Positions 31,810 through 39,723 of a DNA stretch of 53,458 nucleotides are shown here, piece by piece; the stretch's first letter is position 1; every line of letters starts with the position of its first letter. Location of the stretch: positions 1-53,458 of the forward strand of contig DBTX01000044.1 in the NCBI GenBank assembly GCA_002307275.1, in the 5' to 3' direction. This DNA comes from Hungateiclostridiaceae bacterium UBA1305 (GTDB taxonomy: Bacteria > Bacillota > Clostridia > Acetivibrionales > DTU013). The position numbers were made by a program, and so were the translations under genes. The notes beneath the pieces were generated by a model that saw only the letters and a list, made by a program, of their open reading frames with translations, did no database searches and was not told where the DNA came from.

Positions 31810-32208
31810 ATGAATCAATATGTTATCTTAGCAATACTATTGACAACTGGATTTGTTCTTTGGACATTTATAAAAAACTCAGGTACGGCTGGTGGAATAA
31901 AAATTGGACTTTCGGATGCAAAAAAGAGGTTGGATACTGAAAAAGGGATTATTCTTTTGGATGTTAGAACCAGAGATGAATATCTTGAAAAGCACATACC
32001 GAATAGCACACTTGTTCCTGTGAATGTTCTTGAAAATGAAGCAATCAGAAAGCTGCCGGATAAAAACACAGAAATCTTTGTATATTGCAGAAGTGGTAAC
32101 CGTAGTGCAATGGCAGTAAAAATATTGACAAAGCTGGGCTACACACATATATACAATTTGGGTGGCATTGTAAGATGGCCATATGAAACGGTTTCTGGGA
32201 ATAAGTAA
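31810..32208 (+). CDS. membrane-anchored rhodanese-domain protein
   Basis: This 132-residue protein has one N-terminal membrane segment and a rhodanese domain (LLDVRTRDEYLEKHIPNSTLVP) with active-site loop YCRSGNRS; the Cys accepts sulfane sulfur. ATG 31810 has 7-nt spacing from AAGGAG, while the ATG at 31804 is too close. In the CstR/CsoR-like regulons of Firmicutes, rhodaneses detoxify persulfide and polysulfide. The DUF2892 partner is encoded in the same operon. Confidence 0.9.
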   Translation: MNQYVILAILLTTGFVLWTFIKNSGTAGGIKIGLSDAKKRLDTEKGIILLDVRTRDEYLEKHIPNSTLVPVNVLENEAIRKLPDKNTEIFVYCRSGNRSAMAVKILTKLGYTHIYNLGGIVRWPYETVSGNK

Positions 32209-32219
32209 GGAGAAGGCAT

Positions 32220-32816
32220 ATGGGAGCGTTTATAAATCCTCCGAATAGAATTCCCTTATTTTTGAGAATAGGGATATGGGTTTCAAAAAAGGCTACAGGT
32301 AAAGAATTACTTGTGGCAAAACTTTTATCTTGGTATCCAAAAGCAGCTGTTGGGTCAGCAATGCTCGAATCCCTGGTTGCCCACCGGGATAAGGATATAG
32401 ATGAACGAATTTTAAAGCTAGTGAGGATGCAGGCTTCTTTTTCTGCATCCTGTCCTTTTTGTATAGATATGAATTCTTTTGAATTTCAAAAACAGGGTAT
32501 TACAAAGGAAGAACTGGCAGTATTACAAGGAGTTAATAACTTTGCAGATGTAGTTTCATTTTCCCAAAGAGAAAAACTTGCGATTGAGTACACAAGATAC
32601 ATATCTGGCTCTCCATTATCTTTCCCGAGAGAATTTATTGATGAACTAAAAAAATACTTTACAGAAAGAGAAATAGTTATTCTTGCAAGTACTGCTGCTC
32701 AGGTTAACTATTGGGCTAGATTGATTCAAGCTTTAGGCATACCTCCTGCAGGGTTTTCCGAGTATTGTGATCTTCAAACTAATAAGACGAATATAGAGGA
32801 CAATAAACAAATATGA
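32220..32816 (+). CDS. AhpD/carboxymuconolactone decarboxylase family protein with intact CPFC
   Basis: This 198-residue helical protein has the redox motif SCPFCIDMNSFE, with Asp/Glu-Cys-x-x-Cys geometry. Relatives are alkylhydroperoxidase-type disulfide proteins. It is longer than the degenerate relative at 2603-2956. It starts 11 nt after the rhodanese gene and overlaps the next gene by 4 nt. Peroxide or persulfide reduction is plausible; the exact substrate is unknown. Confidence 0.85.
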   Translation: MGAFINPPNRIPLFLRIGIWVSKKATGKELLVAKLLSWYPKAAVGSAMLESLVAHRDKDIDERILKLVRMQASFSASCPFCIDMNSFEFQKQGITKEELAVLQGVNNFADVVSFSQREKLAIEYTRYISGSPLSFPREFIDELKKYFTEREIVILASTAAQVNYWARLIQALGIPPAGFSEYCDLQTNKTNIEDNKQI

Positions 32817-33040
32817 AGGAAAAGATCATATCATATATAAGCAATGGAGCATTAATAATCGGAGCAATAATAGGGATATATGTATTTGTTGATGTTTATA
32901 TCCTGAAAAGCAGGCTACCTTCCGGTGTATGTCCGGTTACAAGCAACAAACCTCTCATGTATATTGCAATTGCCTTTTTGGGTATATCTCTTATCTTGTC
33001 CTTTTTTGAGACAAAAAATAAAAAGAAGGGTAATAATTAG
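32813..33040 (+). CDS. DUF6132-like small membrane protein
   Basis: This 75-residue protein has two membrane segments and a Cys-Pro motif (SGVCPVTSNKPLMYI) after the first, a pattern seen in small proteins of rhodanese and thioredoxin operons (DUF6132 type). It overlaps the AhpD-like gene by ATGA. The C-terminus is Lys-rich and so probably cytoplasmic. The function is unknown. Confidence 0.75.
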   Translation: MKEKIISYISNGALIIGAIIGIYVFVDVYILKSRLPSGVCPVTSNKPLMYIAIAFLGISLILSFFETKNKKKGNN

Positions 33041-33097
33041 AATCAGCTCATAGGCATCGTATAGGGTAAAACAAAGTAACGGAAAGGGTGGAATAAC

Positions 33098-33410
33098 ATG
33101 ACAGAAGTCAAAGTAAATGCTGGAGTTTGTGGCTTTCAAACGATTATAAGAGTTACCTCTGAAGATATGCAGACTGCAGTGATCGAAATGGATACTCAAT
33201 GCCCGAAAACCTATGTCCCAGGAGTTGAAGGAGGTAGACGCATTTGAAGAATACTTTTCCAAATTTGGCAATTCAAAGGTTTATGAACTTGCGAAGAAAT
33301 TTTGCAAACATCCCGCATGTCCTGTTCCCTCCGCAATTATTAAAGGGATAGAGGTGGCTTGCGGGCTGGCCTTGCCAAAGGATGTTGAAATTACGATCTC
33401 AAAGATATAG
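33098..33410 (+). pseudogene. DUF6951-like protein broken by a 1-nt frameshift
   Basis: The frame from the ATG (after GGAAAGGGTGG) encodes KVNAGVCGFQTIIRVTSED ... DTQCPK and then stops at TGA near 33247. Removing one A from the AAAA run near 33210 joins it to SQELKEVDAFEEYFSKFG ... KHPACPVPSAIIKGIEVACGLALP, giving 103 residues. Total length is one base over a multiple of three. Cys residues in GVCG, QCP and ACPVP are typical of the family, whose function is unknown. A homopolymer sequencing error is quite possible. Confidence 0.75.
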
Positions 33411-33424
33411 GCATAAATATAGAA

Positions 33425-33464
33425 AATCCTGCATCAGTTAATCATCGCTGATAGCAGGGTTTTT
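33425..33464 (+). terminator. intrinsic terminator of the DUF2892-rhodanese operon
   Basis: CCTGCATCAG pairs with CTGATAGCAGG (one bulge) around a 10-nt loop and is followed by TTTTT. A second smaller hairpin (GAGAAAGG / CCTTTCTC) follows near 33477-33505. Confidence 0.85.
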
Positions 33465-33529
33465 ATAGGATATATGAGAAAGGCTCTGTAAGAAATCCTT
33501 TCTCAGTTCGCACAGAATGAACATTGTGT

Positions 33530-33577
33530 AAAAATAGACTCTTGCAAGGTTGGAGTCCCTACAAGGGTCTATTTTTT
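33530..33577 (-). terminator. terminator of the small Cys-rich gene
   Basis: AAAAATAGAC-T-CTTG pairs with CAAG-G-GTCTATTTTT around a 17-nt loop. T-runs flank both sides, so it can act on both strands. It lies 4 nt after the stop of the minus-strand 48-residue gene. Confidence 0.75.
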
Positions 33578-33580
33578 GAC

Positions 33581-33727
33581 TTATGGCAGTTTTTTAAGTA
33601 CTTCCTCCAGGGCGGCACAGTCTGTGCAGCCATCCTTGCTCCCGCCATCTTTACATGTATTAAGGCAATGGTTGATTGATTTCTTCAAAAGCTCAATTTC
33701 CTTGTCATTAAGGGATAGAGAAAACAT
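33581..33727 (-). CDS. small Cys-rich hypothetical protein (48 residues)
   Basis: The frame encodes MFSLSLNDKEIELLKKSIN, then CLNTC, a Gly/Lys/Asp loop, CTDC and a short helix. The two CxxxC/CxxC pairs on helices around a loop look like a zinc hairpin or disulfide hairpin. The chosen ATG lies 6 nt after AAAGGTGGG; an ATG six codons earlier (33745) has no site. It lies alone between a terminator and the thioredoxin-fusion gene. I recognise no family. Confidence 0.6.
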   Translation of the reverse strand: MFSLSLNDKEIELLKKSINHCLNTCKDGGSKDGCTDCAALEEVLKKLP

Positions 33728-33824
33728 ATAAGGCCCACCTTTCATATTTTTTCTACATACCTATTATATTGCCCAGATTACTATTCAGATACTATAAAAA
33801 ATTACAAAATATCTAAATTCATCT

Positions 33825-35111
33825 TTATATTTTATTACTGACCATATACCTCTCAGCCATGATACCAGCAACAGCGCCATCAGATGCTGCAGTCACGACT
33901 TGTCGTATGAGCTTTGTCCTTATGTCTCCGGCGACAAACACACCGTCAACATTTGTTTTTGTATCTTCAGCTGCCGCAATATAGCCCCATTTATCCATAT
34001 CAATCTGACCTTGATACATTTTGGACATCGGCTCTGTGCCGATATAAACAAAGGCTCCCTCGGTTGGTACTTCAGAAAGTTGTTTTGTCTTTATATTTTC
34101 TATCACAACACTGGTAAGCGCATGCCCCTGTCCATTGACCTTTCTTACCTCGGAGTCCCAGATGATATCAATTTTATCGCTTTTGAAAGCTTCCTCCTGC
34201 GCAGTCTTGGATGCCTGGAAGTTATCAAACTGATGGATGATGGTGACATGTGAAGCGAATCGTGTCAGGAAGACTGCTTCTTCCACTGCAGAATTTCCTC
34301 CTCCGACAACAACGATCTTCCTATCCTGATACATGGAGCCGTCGCAGGTTGCACAGTAATGTACACCTCTGCCCTTGAATTCATCCGCATTTTCCGCAGG
34401 AAGAGCTCTTGGTTTTGCTCCGGAAGCAATGATGACTGCTTTTGCATAATATTCCGTATCTTCCGTGCGGACATGTTTTATTTTATCCATTAGTTTTACT
34501 TCTGCAATTTCCTTCAGATCATCAATCCTAGCTCCGAAAGACTTTGCCTGCTCACGCATATTCTGAATAATTTCATTGCCTCTCACAACACCCGGAGTAC
34601 CGGGATAATTTGCTACATGGTAGGTGGAAGCGGTCTGACCACCAGGAACGCTCTCATCAATGAGTACAGTATTCATTTTGGCCCTTGCGGCATAAATGGC
34701 CGCCGAAAGACCAGCTGCACCTGCACCGAGGATCAGAATGTCACAATCGATGCGCTGCATCGGCTCCTTTGGGATGACTTCTCCCAGAATTTCTTCAATG
34801 GCTATCCTGACCTGAGGCTTGTTCATAAAGCCGTTGAGCCTGGTGCCGACTTCCCGGCCATCCTTATAAAACAGTACGGTGGGGCTGCTGGATACGTTGA
34901 TGCTTTTTGCAAAATCGCGGTTGGTCTGTCTCAGTATTTTAACGAATTTTATATACTCGCCATATTTATCAACCATTTTTTCATAGATTGGTGCAAGAAC
35001 CTCACAGGGCGCGCAGTCCTCTGAATAGAAATCCACAATAACCGGTATACTGCTCTTCAGGACAACGCTTTCGAATTCATCAGCATTAATGTGTATTATT
35101 TTTTCACTCAT
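33825..35111 (-). CDS. thioredoxin-thioredoxin reductase fusion
   Basis: This 428-residue bifunctional protein has a thioredoxin domain at residues 1-110 with Cys33-Ala-Pro-Cys36 (normally CGPC) and a low-molecular-weight FAD/NADPH thioredoxin reductase at 120-425 with GAGAAGLSAA, the redox pair Cys253-Ala-Thr-Cys256, NADPH motif GGGNSAVEEA and FVAGDI. Electrons should pass from NADPH through FAD to the fused thioredoxin. It follows the radical SAM gene by about 100 nt on the same strand. Confidence 0.92.
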   Translation of the reverse strand: MSEKIIHINADEFESVVLKSSIPVIVDFYSEDCAPCEVLAPIYEKMVDKYGEYIKFVKILRQTNRDFAKSINVSSSPTVLFYKDGREVGTRLNGFMNKPQVRIAIEEILGEVIPKEPMQRIDCDILILGAGAAGLSAAIYAARAKMNTVLIDESVPGGQTASTYHVANYPGTPGVVRGNEIIQNMREQAKSFGARIDDLKEIAEVKLMDKIKHVRTEDTEYYAKAVIIASGAKPRALPAENADEFKGRGVHYCATCDGSMYQDRKIVVVGGGNSAVEEAVFLTRFASHVTIIHQFDNFQASKTAQEEAFKSDKIDIIWDSEVRKVNGQGHALTSVVIENIKTKQLSEVPTEGAFVYIGTEPMSKMYQGQIDMDKWGYIAAAEDTKTNVDGVFVAGDIRTKLIRQVVTAASDGAVAGIMAERYMVSNKI

Positions 35112-35213
35112 TTATCATCAATCCTTTCTTGAGTCAATTTTCATGTATTGGTGTTAAGTAAAATTTACAAAGCAAGTGGGTTATTCATCATGGGAGCAAT
35201 AATACCTGCGATC

Positions 35214-37394
35214 CTAATTAATAGGGAAATACGGGCATTTTTGATGAATGCAGTCTTTATTATTTCCATGTTGCTTACAGATATATTCTTCCTTTTGCAT
35301 GCCCTTAAAGTATCCGGTCGTCTGAATAAAGGACTCTATTGAGGTAATGGCTTCCCGTTTGCAGCATCTTGGGCCGCCGTATTTGCCGATCTCAAGCAGA
35401 GCAGAGCCAGTTGCGATGTTGGCTGCGCCACGTTCACTTTTTGACATTGGGGTTACGCTTTCAATAATGGATACCGCTGTACCGGATCCGACTGCTGCCC
35501 CGCAGGCTCCATTGAATCCACAGGCTCCGCCTTTAATATCTTTCCCGCGCCGAAGGGCTTCTTTAATTTTTGAAGCATCTCTTTTGCCGGTTTTGTTCTG
35601 CCAGGCAGTAACTAAAACCGCGGGTACAATACTGTGATATTCGGGTCCATGCATTTTGAGCCCGGGCAATTCAAATATCTTTTGAGTAAGTACTACCGGA
35701 TCCTTCTCACTGCCTGCTGTCAGAAGCTGCTCTATCTTGCTCAGGATATCGGCACTATGACAGGTATCGCATACAAAATGACCTTGTGAGCATTTCACAT
35801 ATGTTTCAAAGTGCTGACCGCAAATAGCACAGATTTCCTTTGAAGGAGTATTGCTGGAATAGACCAGATCCTTACCGCAAATCACACAACCCTCGGTTTT
35901 TTCAGGTGTACAGCAGGAGGCCAGCTGAGCTTTGGCAGGCCGGTGCAGGGAAACCTTTTTTGCACCTGCGTCAGTGCTCTCTTCCTTATGATCATCTTCG
36001 GTCATGGCTATGATTTCTTCCATATAATGATTTATACCTGTTTCAAGTAGTTCCTGAACAGGCCTGCAATCCGGAGATAGAATATCCCCGTTATGCCGGT
36101 TGGCAGCCACCACACCGCAGCCTCCGCCACAGATTACATCATATTCGCAGTCCCTGCATTTGGGTATGCTTTTGACATTTCTTTTCTGCCAGGTATCAAT
36201 GGCTCCATTGTTGAGACTTACCTCAGGCCAGAAGGTACCAAGAAGATATTCTTCACGTCCGCAGCTTGCGGTGCAGCCATAGATATTACCGTACAGGTCA
36301 AAAACCCATTCGGTCTTGCAGGCCGGGCAGGTGTCAAAGCTGGCCATATACATATCACTAGTGTCAACCAGATGACGGATACCTTTGAAGTCCGGCCTGT
36401 GAAATTTGGCAAGAACCGGATAGGTTCTGCTTAAAGCTGCAAACTCGCTCCATAATTCCACCTGTGTCATCAGATGTTGCGGCTTGGCATAACAATCAAA
36501 TAATTCATAATTCCTGCCGATTTGTGTTTTAAAAAGTTCAGGGGGCAGATCCAGCCAACCTTTTGTATCAAGATATTTTGCGAGATTAACAATGTCTCTG
36601 ATGTTTTCCATGTCTACAACAGAGCGGAGATTCACCGGGAACTTGTTGTTCACAGCTGCTTCAATACTGGCAATGATCTTGTCGAAGGTACCCTTTTTAT
36701 TGGCAGTTGCCCGACGTTTATCATGAACATCCCTGCTGCCGTCCAGCGTGAATTGTATTTCCTTCACCCTGATCTTTTTGAGCAGGTCGGCGTATTCCAG
36801 GAAATCAACTCCGTTTGTTACTGCGGAAAACTCATAATTTTCTTCGGCACATTTATCCAGGATATAATTGACGATTTTTCTTTGTGCAGGAGAATTGACG
36901 AGAGGCTCACCGCCGAATAATGTAATAAACGGCTTAACCTGTCCATGTGAAAAGTTTGTCCTTGCATAGTCAAAGAAAGCGTCCACGATTTCTTTTGTGA
37001 TGAGATTAGGTCTGTTGTCCCTGGTGACGGGAACAGCCAGTGCCGAGTCTTCTGAACCTCTGCCCTGATAACAGTAGGTACAGGCGAGATTGCAGCCATA
37101 TGTCGGTACCAGCATTAGTTGAACCTGGGATTTGTTAATCTCCTCGTTAAATTCGGTATATGCTTTTTCAATAGCGGCATCGTGCAGCTCTTTAGTTTCG
37201 AAAGCATACCCACGTTCAAGAAGATAAGCCTCAAAATCTTTATCTGATGCTTCTCCATCAATGATATGCTGTAATTTTCGGTATTCATTTTCGTCCATGA
37301 GATCAAAGCTACCGGATATGGGATTCAAGATCGCATAACCCGGTTGCTGTCTATTTTGTATTTTAACAATGATATTATTTTTAGCTGAAAACAT
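35214..37394 (-). CDS. radical SAM/SPASM peptide-maturase-like enzyme with C-terminal DUF5714 domain
   Basis: This 726-residue protein has four parts: residues 1-90, a leader-binding-like region (AILNPISGSFDLMDENEY, LLERGYAF); radical SAM core with Cys101, Cys105, Cys108 (CNLACTYCYQ) and LFGGEPL; a SPASM domain (CPACKTEW, GCTASC, CRDCEYDVICGGGC) for auxiliary clusters; and from about 490 a Cys-rich DUF5714 region (CVICGK, CAICGQ, CDTCHSAD, GGACGFNGACGAAVGSG, CCKREA) ending in CIHQKCPYFP. The layout is that of enzymes that modify ribosomal peptides. The candidate substrate is the 35-residue Cys peptide encoded directly upstream. Confidence 0.88.
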   Translation of the reverse strand: MFSAKNNIIVKIQNRQQPGYAILNPISGSFDLMDENEYRKLQHIIDGEASDKDFEAYLLERGYAFETKELHDAAIEKAYTEFNEEINKSQVQLMLVPTYGCNLACTYCYQGRGSEDSALAVPVTRDNRPNLITKEIVDAFFDYARTNFSHGQVKPFITLFGGEPLVNSPAQRKIVNYILDKCAEENYEFSAVTNGVDFLEYADLLKKIRVKEIQFTLDGSRDVHDKRRATANKKGTFDKIIASIEAAVNNKFPVNLRSVVDMENIRDIVNLAKYLDTKGWLDLPPELFKTQIGRNYELFDCYAKPQHLMTQVELWSEFAALSRTYPVLAKFHRPDFKGIRHLVDTSDMYMASFDTCPACKTEWVFDLYGNIYGCTASCGREEYLLGTFWPEVSLNNGAIDTWQKRNVKSIPKCRDCEYDVICGGGCGVVAANRHNGDILSPDCRPVQELLETGINHYMEEIIAMTEDDHKEESTDAGAKKVSLHRPAKAQLASCCTPEKTEGCVICGKDLVYSSNTPSKEICAICGQHFETYVKCSQGHFVCDTCHSADILSKIEQLLTAGSEKDPVVLTQKIFELPGLKMHGPEYHSIVPAVLVTAWQNKTGKRDASKIKEALRRGKDIKGGACGFNGACGAAVGSGTAVSIIESVTPMSKSERGAANIATGSALLEIGKYGGPRCCKREAITSIESFIQTTGYFKGMQKEEYICKQHGNNKDCIHQKCPYFPIN

Positions 37395-37416
37395 CTTGTC
37401 CCTCCATAAAATTGCA

Positions 37417-37439
37417 GAGGCGGCATTTGCTGCCGCCTC
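37417..37439 (-). terminator. hairpin between the Cys peptide and the radical SAM gene
   Basis: A 9-bp perfect GC-rich stem (GAGGCGGCA / TGCCGCCTC) with a 5-nt loop is followed on the minus strand by TGCAATTTT. The weak T-run suggests partial termination or 3'-end protection, raising the level of peptide transcript over enzyme transcript, as is common after RiPP precursor genes. Confidence 0.55.
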
Positions 37440-37448
37440 ATTTTAGAA

Positions 37449-37556
37449 TTAGTCGTGGCATCCGGCCACAATCTTTGAGGATTTGGAACAGCACTGTGCG
37501 GTAGTAAATTTGGTACAGCAGCTTTTTGCTTCTGTCTTTTTGGTAACCTTTTTCAT
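37449..37556 (-). CDS. 35-residue Cys-rich peptide, candidate substrate of the radical SAM enzyme
   Basis: The peptide starts MKKVTKKTEAKS, then carries CC, a TKFTTAQ spacer, a second CC and a C-terminal GCHD. Its ATG overlaps the methyltransferase stop (TAATG) behind a near-ideal AAAGGAGGTGA. Five cysteines in the last 23 residues, a basic N-terminal leader-like part, strict coupling and the downstream maturase-like enzyme are typical of RiPP precursors. It could instead be a small metal(loid)-binding protein. No known precursor family is recognised. Confidence 0.72.
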   Translation of the reverse strand: MKKVTKKTEAKSCCTKFTTAQCCSKSSKIVAGCHD

Positions 37557-38182
37557 TATTTCACCTCCTTTACTGCCTTAATGGTCAGACTGATAAAATC
37601 GTAACCATTTTTTAAGTATTCTCTGCGTTTTAGGACATCTATGTGAATGAAACCTGCGGCAAGAATGCCTTCCAGGTATTCTTTTTCGGTTATGGCACCA
37701 CCAAAACATTGAGCCCAGGCTTCCGGATCTCTTTTTACTTCGGGTGGAAGGGCTTCCTTTGTCACTGCATCAGATATAATAAATCTTCCTCCACATTTCA
37801 ATACCCTGAAGATTTCCTGATATACTTTTTCTTTACTTTTGGCGTGGTTTATCACGCAATTGCTCATGACGGCATCGAAAACACTAGGATCAAATGGGAG
37901 ATTTTCAATATCGCCAAGCAGGAAGGCTGCATTTGTGACACCAGTCTCCTTTGCATTTATAAAGGCAGTATCAATCATGGCTTGTGTGATATCAAGCCCA
38001 ATTGCCCTGCCCTCAGGTCCCGTGAGAAGCGCTGCCTGAATTGTCTCATTTCCTCGTCCGCAGCCCAGATCCAGGATACTTTCTCCCGGCGTGATCTTCA
38101 GGTAATCCAAGTTACTTCCGCAGCTTAAATTGCAATTACTGCTACTCTCATTTGTATACCTGGATTGAATTTTATTTAGCAT
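37556..38182 (-). CDS. ArsM-like SAM-dependent methyltransferase
   Basis: This 208-residue class I methyltransferase has SAM motif ILDLGCGRGNE, DIENLPF, and the ArsM-type signature SNCVINHAKSKEKVYQEIFRVLK. Cys109 (SNCVIN) and Cys159 (AQCFGG) are 50 residues apart, as are the As(III)-binding Cys174 and Cys224 of the algal ArsM; further Cys lie in NCNLSCG. It is shorter than typical ArsM. It may methylate As(III) or be a pathway-specific methylase acting with the peptide and radical SAM enzyme. ATG 38182 has 7-nt spacing from GGAGG; an in-frame GTG five codons upstream does not. Confidence 0.8.
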   Translation of the reverse strand: MLNKIQSRYTNESSSNCNLSCGSNLDYLKITPGESILDLGCGRGNETIQAALLTGPEGRAIGLDITQAMIDTAFINAKETGVTNAAFLLGDIENLPFDPSVFDAVMSNCVINHAKSKEKVYQEIFRVLKCGGRFIISDAVTKEALPPEVKRDPEAWAQCFGGAITEKEYLEGILAAGFIHIDVLKRREYLKNGYDFISLTIKAVKEVK

Positions 38183-38200
38183 TGTCATTTCCTCCACCTA

Positions 38201-38225
38201 TTATATACCCCCAGCGGGTATATAA
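38201..38225. promoter_or_regulatory. CsoR-type operator in the divergent arsM-like/MFS promoter
   Basis: The perfect palindrome TTATATACCC-CCAGC-GGGTATATAA has 10-bp arms. TATAAT -10 elements flank it on both strands with the operator core as a 17-nt spacer, so one bound regulator would control both directions. Confidence 0.78.
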
Positions 38226-38383
38226 TAACATTAACATTTTTAATTAGCAAGACAAAAAAGTGCAAATATTATGAAATGCTATTTCTACATATAATTTATG
38301 GGTATAAATAGAATTATATTAATTTAATGTAGAGAATTAGGTCTGATAGTGAACTTGCAATCGCAATGAGAGGGTGATGGGCT

Positions 38384-39658
38384 ATAAACGGAAACAATCC
38401 GGCTAAAGTAATAAAAAACATTTTACAGGATAAAGAATACAGAAATGTATATGTGCCGTTTATCTGGCATGGCTTTTTCCTTGCGCTTACCATGGCAATG
38501 ATTGAACTGAGCACCGTACTTCCCAACCTAATAGCAGAGTTGACTAAAAGCAATGTTGCATTCGGAGCGTTATATTCAATTATGTTGGGAGCTCCACTTA
38601 TTTTCAACTTGTTGTTCAGCTATTATATGAAAAAATTCAAATATAAAAAGAAGTTTCTGCTTTTTGGGATATATTTAAGAAGCTTCAGTTTTCTTGGCAT
38701 GGCTGTATTCACCTTACTATTTGCAAAAGACAATCCGACCATTACCCTGGTGAGTTTTTATGGTTTGATCCTGCTTTTTGCATTAAGCGGAGGTTTTGCA
38801 GGAATTGCATACTCGGACATAATTGGGAAGCTCCTGCCATCTGAGAAAAGGCCCAGGCTTTATGCCACCAGACAGATATTTAACGGTGTAGCCTCACTAT
38901 TAGGGGGCTTCATTATTGCCCGGATTTTTGCCACAGGCAGCTTTATATTTCCAATGAATTATGTGCTTGGTATGGCAATTGGTTGCCTTGGTCTTATTTT
39001 TGGGGCTTTTGGCTTTTGGGCAATCAAGGAGCCGCCCTCCGATTTTGATAATAGCGATGAAGCAGGGGAAGGTATGATAGCCGGTACGCTTAAAATACTG
39101 AAGGGAGATCGTGCTTTTAGGCGATTTATCCTGATAGAGAATATCACAAGCTTCAGTCTGATGATTCTGCCATTTTATATGGTGTTTGTAAAGCATACCT
39201 TTGCCGATTACAGGAATTACTTTGGAGCCTATGTTATAGCACAGATTGCCGGAGGTATTCTGTCCAATTTTATGTGGTCTGCCATATCTAAAAGGCTTGG
39301 GACTGTAATGGTATTGAAAGTCTGCATATTAACAGGTGCGTTGATACCAGCTGTAGCAATCGCTCTCGTACCAATGGGTGCGGTGTGGTATGTTCTTGTT
39401 TTTTTGTTGACGGGAGTTATTACAAGTGGCAGGAATATAGGCTTTGAGCCCTACCTTCTGGATATTGCACCGGGGGATAAAAGAACCGTTTACCTTGGGA
39501 TTAGAGGTACGTTGAATATACTAGTTGTACTATTGCCGGTGGCCGGGGGGTTGTTCATCGATAAGTTGGGGTATTTTGCGGCATTTGCCACTGTATCGGT
39601 CGTCATGCTCATTGCATTTTTCCTTCTTCATAAAGGTGCTATACAAAGGCAGACATAA
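38384..39658 (+). CDS. MFS transporter, start codon uncertain (ATA candidate)
   Basis: This roughly 424-residue protein has 12 membrane segments, beginning with VPFIWHGFFLALTMAMIELSTVLPNLIAEL. The frame is open back to a TGA at 38375. The only well placed initiation region is GAGGGTGAT followed 5 nt later by ATA (38384). A GTG at 38453 has no ribosome-binding site and would remove the conserved pre-segment stretch (KVIKNILQDKEYRNVYV). Either ATA is used, or a base is wrong or mutated. It diverges from the arsM-like operon under a shared CsoR-type operator; the substrate is unknown. Confidence 0.78.
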   Translation: MNGNNPAKVIKNILQDKEYRNVYVPFIWHGFFLALTMAMIELSTVLPNLIAELTKSNVAFGALYSIMLGAPLIFNLLFSYYMKKFKYKKKFLLFGIYLRSFSFLGMAVFTLLFAKDNPTITLVSFYGLILLFALSGGFAGIAYSDIIGKLLPSEKRPRLYATRQIFNGVASLLGGFIIARIFATGSFIFPMNYVLGMAIGCLGLIFGAFGFWAIKEPPSDFDNSDEAGEGMIAGTLKILKGDRAFRRFILIENITSFSLMILPFYMVFVKHTFADYRNYFGAYVIAQIAGGILSNFMWSAISKRLGTVMVLKVCILTGALIPAVAIALVPMGAVWYVLVFLLTGVITSGRNIGFEPYLLDIAPGDKRTVYLGIRGTLNILVVLLPVAGGLFIDKLGYFAAFATVSVVMLIAFFLLHKGAIQRQT

Positions 39659-39661
39659 CAT

Positions 39662-39693
39662 AAAAAGCTGCTGACGCGACATTCGCCAGCAGC
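39662..39693 (-). terminator. terminator of the thioredoxin gene
   Basis: GCTGCTG and CAGCAGC arms (with further GCG/CG pairing inside) are followed on the minus strand by TTTTTA. It lies between the convergent MFS and thioredoxin genes. Confidence 0.7.
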
Positions 39694-39723
39694 AATAGAA
39701 AGGGGGCTTCAATCATTTAGCCA

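Noticed and set aside
35148..35342. Hydrophobic 64-residue plus-strand frame between the fusion reductase and the radical SAM gene
   Set aside because: It mostly overlaps the radical SAM 3' end on the other strand and has no Shine-Dalgarno site; the hydrophobicity is the complement of charged codons.
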